From Acidimicrobiales bacterium (GTDB taxonomy: Bacteria > Actinomycetota > Acidimicrobiia > Acidimicrobiales > SHLQ01): 7,079 bases of DNA. Shown one piece after another: positions 1 through 6,032 of the stretch. The stretch is taken from positions 1 through 7,079 of the forward strand of contig JABDJW010000165.1 in NCBI GenBank assembly GCA_013002375.1, read 5' to 3'. The translations under genes and the position numbers were made by a program. Each line of letters opens with the position of its first letter. Positions within the stretch are counted from its first letter, which is position 1. The notes under the pieces were generated by a model. That model did no database searches. It was not told where the DNA came from and was given only the letters and a program-made list of their open reading frames with translations.

Positions 1-1656
1 ACTTGGACCATTCGACGACCCCACGCGCCCGCACGGCCCCGAGCAATCCTGCTCGCCGTCGCATTGGCGATCATCCTCCCAACGGCAGCGTGCGGCGGTG
101 GCGACGAAGCCGGCAGCGACACCACCACTGTGCGTTCTTCATCGAGCGACGCCGGCAACGGGTTCTCTGGAAACGAAGACCCCGATGGTGCCGATGACCC
201 TGATGGCCAAGATCAAGGCGACGGCGCGGTGGCGGTCAGCGGTCAGGCCCCGGTCGCTGCCATCGAGTTCGGTACGGTCTACGAGTACGTGCTGGTGGAA
301 GGCAGCGCGCAATACACGCTGTCGGTGCCACCCGGTTCCGTTCTGACCGGGCTGCTCGGCTCCCCGGCCGGCAACACCTCGGGCGTGAGTCTGTTCGCGA
401 ACGACGGTTCGGTGAGCCTGTTCGCCGAACCGGGCAACGAGGAAGAGCTCGACCTGCCGCTGGTCACCAGTGCCGAAGATGGAATCGAAACCCAGCTCAT
501 GGTGCAGGGCTTTCCCGGTGACACCATTCGTTTCGCGTTGGACCTCGCCCCCCAGACCGAGCTGCCCGATGGCGGTGATGCGCCGGCGATCCTCACCGGA
601 GCCGCCGAACTCGACGGGACGGCCGAGGGGATCCTGGGAGGCCTCGACACCACCGACTACTACGCCATCGACGTCGATGCCGGCGACATGATCTCGGTCG
701 AGCTCAGCTCTCCACCAGCCGAATACGGCTCGGTGTCGGCCTCCATCGAGTACAACGGGCAGCGTCGAGAGGGCCTCACCGCGCAAGCGGGCGGTACCGA
801 GGACGTTTCCCACGTGGTGAGCCATGCGGAGGGCGGCGATTGGTTCCTGGTGGTATCGGGCGGCGGCCGCTACACCGCAACGGTGACGACGCAGCCCCAG
901 CCCGACGGGGCGAGCGCACGCGACGGTGGGTCGGGTGATGCCGGCGACTCGTTGGCCGATGCCCTCACGGTGGAACCAGGAACGTTCTTCGGCGTGCTCG
1001 GCAACAACGACGACGCCGACATGTTCACCTTCGATCTCGTCGCCGGCGGTCAGATCGGCCTGACGATGTCGGTCGTTCCGGAATCGGAGGGTGGCGCCAA
1101 CGCCCGCATCCTGATCAACGGCACGGAGGAGGGTCGGATCTCGGCGCAACCCGGCGGTACGTCAGACCCACTGGCGCTCCTGCTGGCCGGCGACGTGTCC
1201 GGGTCGGCCGCAATCGAGGTGTGGGGCTCGGAGGCGATCTACGAGCTCACCTTGACCACCGGAGCCCAGAACGACGGTGGCTCCAGCGGCGATGCCGGCG
1301 GCGACGCGGCCTCGGCCAAGGCGGTCGATCCCGGAACCTTCCCCGGGGCGATGGGCTCCGACGACCCGGCTGACTTCTACACGATCACCTCCGAAGTGGG
1401 TGGCCCGGCCACGGTATCGCTCGCCGCCGACCCGACCGCCGAGCAGACCTACAACTACCGGGTGTTCGTCGACGGCAGCGAGATCGCGCGGGCCACCTCG
1501 GCCGCGGGTGGCACCTCGACCATCGAACTGGAGCTGGAGCCCGATACCGAGATCGTCATCGAGCTCTGGGGCGGCCGTGGCCCGTATGAGATCACCGTCG
1601 CCGGTGATGCTTTCCCGTCGGCTGGTCAGGACACGACGGAGCCCGTCATCGACTAG
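1..1656 (+). CDS. Exported lipoprotein-like protein with three PPC-like repeats (5' end outside window)
   Basis: The reading frame is open from the first base and stops at TAG 1654-1656. The visible N-terminus is a signal peptide: an Arg-rich stretch, a hydrophobic core (ILLAVALAIILP), then TAAC with Cys at 91-93. This is an imperfect lipobox, so lipid anchoring on the outer face of the membrane is likely but not certain. No ATG or GTG lies in frame before the core. The TTG at 64 would remove the basic n-region, so the true start is probably left of the window. After the Cys come a Gly/Asp-rich linker (about 94-235), a beta-rich domain (about 250-560), and three tandem units at 568-921, 922-1272 and 1273-1614. 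The units resemble bacterial pre-peptidase C-terminal (PPC) domains: each has a DxG-rich opening, a G-x-L/M-G turn, then a DxYxI or DxFTF strand. No protease or other catalytic domain is visible. The role is unknown; binding or structural work at the cell surface is inference. Confidence 0.8.
   Translation, partial: TWTIRRPHAPARPRAILLAVALAIILPTAACGGGDEAGSDTTTVRSSSSDAGNGFSGNEDPDGADDPDGQDQGDGAVAVSGQAPVAAIEFGTVYEYVLVEGSAQYTLSVPPGSVLTGLLGSPAGNTSGVSLFANDGSVSLFAEPGNEEELDLPLVTSAEDGIETQLMVQGFPGDTIRFALDLAPQTELPDGGDAPAILTGAAELDGTAEGILGGLDTTDYYAIDVDAGDMISVELSSPPAEYGSVSASIEYNGQRREGLTAQAGGTEDVSHVVSHAEGGDWFLVVSGGGRYTATVTTQPQPDGASARDGGSGDAGDSLADALTVEPGTFFGVLGNNDDADMFTFDLVAGGQIGLTMSVVPESEGGANARILINGTEEGRISAQPGGTSDPLALLLAGDVSGSAAIEVWGSEAIYELTLTTGAQNDGGSSGDAGGDAASAKAVDPGTFPGAMGSDDPADFYTITSEVGGPATVSLAADPTAEQTYNYRVFVDGSEIARATSAAGGTSTIELELEPDTEIVIELWGGRGPYEITVAGDAFPSAGQDTTEPVID
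568..1614 (+). repeat. Three tandem ~117-residue PPC-like protein repeats
   Basis: Three units start at 568, 922 and 1273, so the periods are 354 and 351 bp (118 and 117 codons). Shared landmarks are an opening DGG...GDA, a PGTF-G segment in units 2 and 3, a D/T-D-x-Y/F strand, and a second-half pattern of (N/D)G followed about ten residues later by AGGT or PGGT (QAGGT, QPGGT, AAGGT). Each ends in a Y-x-(A/L/I)-T-(V/L) strand. The repeats are diverged in sequence but regular in length, which suggests old tandem duplication of one folded domain. Confidence 0.7.
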
Positions 1657-1680
1657 CCGGGTGCGGAGCTACCACAGGTT

Positions 1681-1707
1681 CACCGGCGGCCGAAACTCAC
1701 GCCGGTG
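1681..1707. terminator. Small hairpin after the lipoprotein gene
   Basis: A 7-bp perfect inverted repeat, CACCGGC (1681-1687) with GCCGGTG (1701-1707), encloses a 13-nt loop. It begins 25 nt after the stop codon of the lipoprotein gene and just before the stronger hairpin at 1712-1747. There is no T-run on either strand. It may add to termination or be incidental in GC-rich DNA. Confidence 0.35.
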
Positions 1708-1711
1708 GCAC

Positions 1712-1747
1712 GAGAGGGTCAACGCTCACCGCGGCGTTGACCCTCTC
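1712..1747. terminator. Bidirectional hairpin terminator between convergent genes
   Basis: The arms 1712-1725 (GAGAGGGTCAACGC) and 1734-1747 (GCGTTGACCCTCTC) are exact reverse complements: a 14-bp perfect stem with an 8-nt loop. It lies between the stop of the + strand lipoprotein gene (1656) and the stop of the - strand RCC1 gene (1832), so it can serve both transcripts. Neither side has a clear T-tract, so it would be a tail-less terminator of the kind proposed for high-GC actinobacteria. Confidence 0.75.
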
Positions 1748-1831
1748 ATTGCGCCTCAGATCAGACGTCGATCAGTTCTTCAGGGTGTCGGCGTCAGGTC
1801 CGACGTGAGCATGCCGTGTCCCTCATCCACA

Positions 1832-3358
1832 TCAGTCGTCGTCGATGATGCTGGCGATCCCCAGCCCGAAGAACGCCGGGTTGATGGTCGCGTTGGCCGA
1901 CGGGTTGGTGAAACCGATCACCGCCCAGGACCCATACAAGGTCGCCGGTTCATCGACGGTGTCACCCAACACCTCGATCGTCACGAACCGCTCGAGCTCG
2001 CCCGGCGCGAACGTCAGCGTGCCGGCCGCGGCAACGTAGTCTTCGCCGCCCACCGCGATCGTCGGATTGGCCGGGAAATCGATCGTGGTCCATGCAACGG
2101 TGACCGGATGCGGTGCAGCCACATCGAGCCGCACCGGAACATCGACGAACACCGAGCCGGTGTCGCCTTCGAGCACGACCATGATGCCGGGCGTGATCGC
2201 CGGCTCGACCGGCGCTTCTTCGAGAACGGCGATGTAGTCCCGACCACCGACGAGGTGGCTGGTGGCGATCGGCGCCACAGCGGTCGGAACCAGCCGGTCG
2301 GTGGTGGTGCCGTCGCCGATCTGGCCGGCATCGTTCTTCCCCCAGGTGTACAGCGTGCCCGTCGCGGTACTGGCCATCGAATGGTTGCGACCCGAGCCGA
2401 TGGTGGTCACATGGTCGAGACCGGCAACCAATGCCGGGGTCGGGCGGTTGATCTTGGTGCCGTCGCCGAGCTGACCGTTGCCGTTGAGGCCCCATGTGTA
2501 CACCTGGCCCTGCTCATCGAGGGCCAGACTGTGAAACCCGAACGCCTCGACGGCCACGATGTTCGACAAACCGGTCACCGCCACCGGCGATGACCGGTCG
2601 ATCGTCGTCCCGTCGCCCAGCTGCCCGTATTGATTGTCGCCCCAGGCCATCACCGTGCCATCGGCCAACAAGGCCAGGCTGTGGATCCGGCCACCGACGA
2701 TCGCCGTCACCGTACTGAGGCCCGAGACCGGAACCGGCGAGGTGCGCAGCATCGTCGTGCCGTCGCCCACCTGGCCGTTGCTGTTCGAACCCCAACCCAT
2801 CACCGTGCTGTCAGCCAACAAGGCCAGGCTGTGCTCGCGGCCACCCGCCGCCGCCATCACCGTGGTCAAACCTTGAACGGGAACGGCCAGGAAGCGGTTC
2901 ACCCGCGTGCCGTCGCCCAAGGTGCCGTCGACATTGCGCCCCCACGCCGACAACGAGCCGTCTCCGTGGACGGCCAGGCTGTGATAGTGGCCGGCACCGA
3001 GCCCGACCACACCGCTCACATCGGGCACGGTGATGGGGGTCTCACGTTTGTTGTCGCCGCCGTCACCGATCTGCCCCATGCCGTTGTAGCCCCACGCGGC
3101 CACCGTGCCATCGGGCGCCAGCCCCAGAACGTGGTGCCGACCGCCGGCCAGATCGGTGAGTGCGCCCACGCTCACCGGTGCCGGGGTCAGGTGGGGCGTG
3201 AGTGTGCCATCACCCAGCTGACCCCAGTCGTTCGCGCCCCATGCCAGCACATCGCCCGGCGCCGCGTTCGCCGGCGCGACGATGAGCACCGACGCGAGCA
3301 GGACGAGAACGGACAGTGCCGCCGAGGTCGTTCGCCGCCGCATCTCGCCCATCGCCAT
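1832..3358 (-). CDS. Secreted RCC1-repeat beta-propeller protein with C-terminal Calx-beta domain
   Basis: 508 residues. Residues 1-32 form a signal peptide: Arg-rich MRRR, then a hydrophobic core, with cleavage predicted after PANA. Seven RCC1-type repeats follow. Each has a core WGxNxxGQLGDGT, with Trp at residues 40, 89, 139, 189, 239, 289 and 339, and most have a GGRxHSLAL strand. The strand that closes the ring (GGRDYIAVL, about 371-379) lies after the last WG motif, as expected for a closed seven-bladed propeller. Residues about 385-508 look like a Calx-beta domain (GEDY, then TLTFAPGE, a VLGDTVDEP strand, and a DDD end). RCC1 propellers bind proteins or other ligands and Calx-beta domains are adhesion modules that often bind Ca2+. 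A surface or extracellular binding role is inference. Starts at 3352 and 3343 are also in frame. 3358 is preferred because TACGGT lies 8 nt upstream. Confidence 0.88.
   Translation of the reverse strand: MAMGEMRRRTTSAALSVLVLLASVLIVAPANAAPGDVLAWGANDWGQLGDGTLTPHLTPAPVSVGALTDLAGGRHHVLGLAPDGTVAAWGYNGMGQIGDGGDNKRETPITVPDVSGVVGLGAGHYHSLAVHGDGSLSAWGRNVDGTLGDGTRVNRFLAVPVQGLTTVMAAAGGREHSLALLADSTVMGWGSNSNGQVGDGTTMLRTSPVPVSGLSTVTAIVGGRIHSLALLADGTVMAWGDNQYGQLGDGTTIDRSSPVAVTGLSNIVAVEAFGFHSLALDEQGQVYTWGLNGNGQLGDGTKINRPTPALVAGLDHVTTIGSGRNHSMASTATGTLYTWGKNDAGQIGDGTTTDRLVPTAVAPIATSHLVGGRDYIAVLEEAPVEPAITPGIMVVLEGDTGSVFVDVPVRLDVAAPHPVTVAWTTIDFPANPTIAVGGEDYVAAAGTLTFAPGELERFVTIEVLGDTVDEPATLYGSWAVIGFTNPSANATINPAFFGLGIASIIDDD
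2225..3247 (-). repeat. Seven RCC1 repeats with a 150-bp DNA period
   Basis: The conserved Trp-Gly pairs are spaced 49 residues once and then 50 residues five times in succession, giving an almost exact 150-bp period in the DNA. Some stretches are nearly identical at nucleotide level: CCAACAAGGCCAGGCTGTG, as read on the + strand, starts at 2665 and again at 2815, exactly 150 bp apart, and GGCCAGGCTGTG recurs at 2972. This supports relatively recent duplication or homogenisation of the central blades. Confidence 0.8.
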
Positions 3359-3366
3359 GAATCACC

Positions 3367-3372
3367 ACCGTA
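3367..3372 (-). promoter_or_regulatory. Putative -10 element of the RCC1-protein gene
   Basis: On the - strand TACGGT lies exactly 8 nt before the ATG at 3358. A GGTGAC (weak TTGACA match) sits 16 nt further upstream, at 3389-3394. The distance from the hexamer to the start codon fits a leaderless or near-leaderless transcript. No Shine-Dalgarno is convincing (only GGTGG), which agrees with this. Confidence 0.45.
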
Positions 3373-3414
3373 CCGTCACCCCGAACCCGTCACCGCTGAC
3401 CCGTAGACTCGAGG
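3373..3414. repeat. 14-bp phased repeat in the divergent promoter region
   Basis: Units at 3373-3386 and 3387-3400 share 11 of 14 bases, both opening with CCGTCACC. A third, weaker copy at 3401-3414 opens with CCGTAGAC and contains the TAGACT hexamer. The array fills the whole 31-bp space between the two divergent -10 candidates, so it could be a protein-binding site for both promoters or just a short tandem slip product. Confidence 0.4.
3404..3409 (+). promoter_or_regulatory. Putative -10 element of the TOPRIM-protein gene
   Basis: TAGACT fits the actinobacterial TANNNT pattern and ends 8 nt before the GTG at 3418, the distance expected for a leaderless transcript that begins at or next to its start codon. 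No good -35 hexamer is visible at 16-18 nt spacing. Confidence 0.4.
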
Positions 3415-3417
3415 CCT

Positions 3418-4104
3418 GTGATGCCACCAGACCGGTCGTTGCCCGAGGAACTGCGCGACTGCCGCCACCCCGGCGCCGGCGCCGGCTCCGAACTCGTCCT
3501 GGTCGAGGGCATCTCGGCGGCACGCGCCGTCGATCTCGTCCGCCACAAGGCATGGCAGGCGGTGCTGCCCCTGCAGGGCAAACCCCCGAACGTTTTGCGC
3601 TCGAGCCCCCGCACGGTCGAAGCCAGCCCTCGGCTACTCGCGGTCATCCAGGCGCTCGGTATCGGGTCCCTCCGGGCCGGACCCTCCCACCGAGACCAGT
3701 ACGCGCGGGCCGATCGCGCCCGCTACGACCGCGTCATATTGCTGTTCGACCCGAATCCGGACGGCATCCACACCCAAGCGCTCACCCTGTTGTTCTTCGC
3801 CACGTTCCTGCGCCCGCTCCTCCGCGACGGCCACGTCTACGCGGCCCGACCACCCCGGTTCGGTCTCACCACCTCCAACGGTGAACGGCCTCGGTTCGCC
3901 CGCACCGAAGCCGAGCGCGACCAGATGGTGGCCCGACATGGCCACGGCGTCGACGTCGACACCTACCAGGGCATCGCATCGATGAACCCGCCCGATCTCG
4001 CCCATCTCTGCCTCGATCCCGCCACCCGGATTCTCGGTCGGCTCGGCATCGAGCATGCCGAAGCGGCCGAACGGAGCTTCATCGCCAGCGAGCGGCGGCG
4101 CTGA
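3418..4104 (+). CDS. Orphan TOPRIM protein related to the C-terminal part of GyrB/ParE
   Basis: 228 residues, against about 630-800 for full GyrB/ParE. It starts where the TOPRIM domain of a type IIA topoisomerase B subunit would start; the GHKL ATPase and transducer domains are absent. Matching landmarks in order: LPEELRDC (8-15, like LPGKLADC), SELVLVEG with the catalytic-type Glu30, LPLQGKPPNV (50-59, like LPLKGKILNV), the Asp motif FDPNPDG (110-116, normally TDADVDG), a downstream helix matching LLLTFF, HVYAARPPRF (139-148), and QGIASMNPPDL (184-194, normally KGLGEMNPEQL). Asp111 and Asp115 remain, but the middle Asp is Asn113. EGDSAGG has become EGISAAR and the KGLGEMN lysine is Gln. Catalysis by the standard mechanism is doubtful. 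The GTG at 3418 fits leaderless initiation; the adjacent ATG at 3421 is 6 nt from a weak GAGG. The family assignment is firm. The function is unknown. Confidence 0.8.
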   Translation: MMPPDRSLPEELRDCRHPGAGAGSELVLVEGISAARAVDLVRHKAWQAVLPLQGKPPNVLRSSPRTVEASPRLLAVIQALGIGSLRAGPSHRDQYARADRARYDRVILLFDPNPDGIHTQALTLLFFATFLRPLLRDGHVYAARPPRFGLTTSNGERPRFARTEAERDQMVARHGHGVDVDTYQGIASMNPPDLAHLCLDPATRILGRLGIEHAEAAERSFIASERRR

Positions 4105-4106
4105 TC

Positions 4107-4112
4107 TACACT
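4107..4112 (+). promoter_or_regulatory. Possible -10 element ahead of the UMP-kinase gene
   Basis: TACACT begins 2 nt after the stop codon of the TOPRIM gene and would give a transcript start near 4119, with a leader of roughly 38 nt that includes the GAGGAG ribosome site. No -35 match is seen. The kinase could equally be read from the upstream promoter. Confidence 0.3.
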
Positions 4113-4144
4113 CGGACTCTGGGTGCCACCCGGGCCTCCCCGCT

Positions 4145-4150
4145 GAGGAG
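4145..4150 (+). promoter_or_regulatory. Shine-Dalgarno GAGGAG that fixes the TTG start of the kinase
   Basis: GAGGAG lies 6 nt before TTG 4157-4159. It is the only strong ribosome site in the area. It argues against the longer in-frame ATG at 4055, which would overlap the TOPRIM gene by 50 nt and add 34 residues not seen in the family. Confidence 0.75.
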
Positions 4151-4156
4151 GACGCG

Positions 4157-4867
4157 TTGTCGATCACCCGGATTCTGATCAAGGCCAGCGGCCAAACGCT
4201 CGCCGGCGATGCCGGATTCGGCCTCGACCCCGATGCCGTCAATGCCTTCGCCGACGAGGTCATCGCAGCCAGCGAGCTGGCCGACGTCGCCATCGTGGTC
4301 GGCGGCGGCAACATCTTGCGAGGGTCGATGGCCGACGACTACCAGATCGACCGGGTCGAAGCCGACAACGTGGGTATGCTCGGCACGGCCATCAATGCGC
4401 TGATCCTCCGGGGCGCCCTGAGCGGCAAGACGACCAAGGACGTCCGGGTCATGAGCGCCTTGCCCATGACCTCGGTGGCCGAGCCGTACATCCGCCTTCG
4501 AGCCATGCGTCACCTCGACAAAGGCTGCATCGTGATCATGGCGTGCGGCATCGGACAGCCGTTCGTCACCACCGACTACCCCAGCGTGCAGCGCGCCGTC
4601 GAACTGGATTGCGATGTGTTGCTGGCGGCCAAGAATGGAGTCGACGGCGTCTACGACAAGGATCCTGCGGTCCACGACGACGCCACCCGATTCGAGACGA
4701 TCTCCTACGCCGACGTCATTCGCCGCGACATCCGGGTGATGGATCCGGCCGCGTTCATCCTCGCCCGTGACCAGGGAATGAAGATCCGCGTCTTCGACAG
4801 TTCGGAGGCGGGTGCCATGACCCGCATCATCGCGGGCGAGAACGTCGGAACCCTGGTCTGCGCTTAG
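4157..4867 (+). CDS. pyrH: UMP kinase (uridylate kinase), divergent PyrH-family protein
   Basis: 236 residues from TTG, the usual PyrH length. The family phosphorylates UMP to UDP with ATP in the cytoplasm, in pyrimidine nucleotide synthesis, and belongs to the amino-acid-kinase fold. Visible motifs: ILIKASGQ (6-13, normally LKLSGE), VVGGGNILRG (47-56), EADNVGMLGTAIN (68-80, with the conserved Asp70), GIGQPFVTTD (131-140, normally GTGNPFFTTD), AKNGVDGVYDKDP (158-170) and RVMDPAAFILARD (193-205), with GENVGTLV at the end. The C-terminal third resembles the proteobacterial enzyme (MDLAAFTLARD) more than the mycobacterial type, while AKNxVDGVY recalls Firmicutes PyrH. Substitutions in the SGE and GTGNPFF motifs, and the absence of tsf or frr nearby, raise the chance that this is a second, specialised copy. 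It lies 52 nt after the TOPRIM gene. Its stop interleaves with that of the convergent membrane-protein gene. Confidence 0.85.
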   Translation: MSITRILIKASGQTLAGDAGFGLDPDAVNAFADEVIAASELADVAIVVGGGNILRGSMADDYQIDRVEADNVGMLGTAINALILRGALSGKTTKDVRVMSALPMTSVAEPYIRLRAMRHLDKGCIVIMACGIGQPFVTTDYPSVQRAVELDCDVLLAAKNGVDGVYDKDPAVHDDATRFETISYADVIRRDIRVMDPAAFILARDQGMKIRVFDSSEAGAMTRIIAGENVGTLVCA

Positions 4868-6024
4868 CGCCCGTCGGCCGCTCGCCCGTCCGCTGCCGCC
4901 AGCGCACACCGAACGGCGAGCAGTTGCCGGAGTTCTTGACGCAGTTCGCCGGTGAACTCTTCGCGGTAGGTCTTGTCATTCACCACCGATACCGCGAACT
5001 GCAGACCACTGAACGCCGAGATGAAGCCGGACACGATCATCAACGAGCGGGTGAACACCACGGTGTGATCGAACAACTCGAACTCGATCAGCGGGTCGAA
5101 TTCGGCCGCCGTCACGGTGGTCCACTGCAGCAGGGTGCTCTCGCCGACGGTCAAGAGGCCGAATACCACGTAGAACACGGCGACCATCGAGGCGACCAGC
5201 GCCACCTGGATGAGCTGTGCGACCATCAACAGAAGCCCGAGATTCAGGCGTTCACGACGGCGGAGCGGATGCGGCACCGGACGCCCCGGGCGGATGCCGA
5301 CACCGGGCACCGGCGCCCCGTGGCACAACGCATCGACCTCGGCCCACGAGTCGAAGCCGGTCATGCCGTCGAGGGCGTTCATCAGGCCCAGTGACAAGAA
5401 CAGGACCGTGATCCCGAACAGAAAGGCCAGCACGAGGACGAAGAAGATCGTCGGGATCGCCGACGCCACCTGCCAGATCTCGGCATTCACGAAGAGGAAC
5501 GCCGAGAACAGCAGGAGCAGGGGCAGGGACTTGGCGAACAGCCGCGAGATGTCGCCGAGTTGTCGGCGGACCTGACGAAACGCCCACGGGATCATCGGAA
5601 ACAGCCCGTAACTCGTCACCAGATAGCCAATGCCGAGGATCCCGAGGTTGATGGCCGCCCACTGCACGAGGTCCTGGGCCGAGCCGGTGCTCACCGCCCG
5701 CAGGATCGGCGGCACCAGCACGAACAGCGCGAGTTCGGGGATGCCGACGTCGTCGGGGATCTGGTTCCACCGCCGACCGCGCATGCGGTTCAGCAGCACG
5801 ACCGAACCGATGATCGCCACCACGCCGACCACGAACAGGGCTGCCTGGGTCCAACCGCTGGTCTCGGGTGAGAAGACCAGGAAGATCTGGGCGAACATGA
5901 TGAACAACAAGAACCCGTACATGCGGGTGAAGATGTCGTCGGTGGCCGAGTACCCGGGGATCAGGTGGGGTACGCCTCGATCGACGAACCATGCTTCGAT
6001 TCGCTCGGGCGACTTGGAGTCCAT
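4864..6024 (-). CDS. Uncharacterised polytopic membrane protein
   Basis: 386 residues. A hydrophilic N-terminus (IEAWFVDRGVPHLIPGYSA, residues 9-27) precedes about seven or eight hydrophobic segments at roughly 36-52, 60-80, 98-110, 121-147, 167-187, 190-213, 261-290 and 323-347. A charged cytoplasmic-type loop with RRRER lies at 250-260. The C-terminus is polar and contains RQELRQLL followed by a short ADGR duplication. There is no signal peptide and no transporter or enzyme motif that I recognise. The N-terminal motif reminds me of conserved hypothetical membrane proteins of actinobacteria, which is a weak memory-based link. ATG 6024 is chosen because no other start keeps the N-terminal motif and TACGGT lies 8 nt upstream; there is no Shine-Dalgarno. 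The stop TAA (4864-4866) overlaps the TAG of the kinase on the other strand. Confidence 0.8.
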   Translation of the reverse strand: MDSKSPERIEAWFVDRGVPHLIPGYSATDDIFTRMYGFLLFIMFAQIFLVFSPETSGWTQAALFVVGVVAIIGSVVLLNRMRGRRWNQIPDDVGIPELALFVLVPPILRAVSTGSAQDLVQWAAINLGILGIGYLVTSYGLFPMIPWAFRQVRRQLGDISRLFAKSLPLLLLFSAFLFVNAEIWQVASAIPTIFFVLVLAFLFGITVLFLSLGLMNALDGMTGFDSWAEVDALCHGAPVPGVGIRPGRPVPHPLRRRERLNLGLLLMVAQLIQVALVASMVAVFYVVFGLLTVGESTLLQWTTVTAAEFDPLIEFELFDHTVVFTRSLMIVSGFISAFSGLQFAVSVVNDKTYREEFTGELRQELRQLLAVRCALAAADGRAADGR

Positions 6025-6032
6025 CGCCGAAA

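Noticed and set aside
139..1149. Long open frame of 336 codons on the - strand opposite the lipoprotein gene
   Set aside because: Its protein is rich in Arg, His and Gly with no domain or signal peptide, and it mirrors the third-position GC of the real gene on the + strand.
1277..2593. 438-codon + strand frame spanning the lipoprotein end, the hairpin and the RCC1 gene
   Set aside because: It crosses the terminator and is antisense to clear RCC1 repeats; its Arg/Pro-rich then His/Arg-rich translation is typical of a shadow frame.
2225..3247. Regular 150-bp period considered as CRISPR or satellite DNA
   Set aside because: The period is in frame with a continuous protein of RCC1 blades, and there are no conserved short repeats with unique spacers.
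3418..4104. TOPRIM gene as a decayed gyrB pseudogene
   Set aside because: The frame is intact, with a plausible promoter and start, and the domain ends in order; sequence left of it belongs to a divergent gene, with no trace of the ATPase half.
4055..4156. Upstream in-frame ATG extension of the kinase
   Set aside because: It would overlap the TOPRIM gene by 50 nt and add residues not found in PyrH, while TTG 4157 has GAGGAG at 6-nt spacing.
3634..4314. 226-codon - strand frame opposite the TOPRIM gene and kinase start
   Set aside because: It lies across two well-supported + strand genes and has no recognisable domain.
4106..4909. 267-codon - strand frame opposite the UMP kinase
   Set aside because: The sense strand has unmistakable PyrH motifs and a strong ribosome site; the antisense translation shows no motif.
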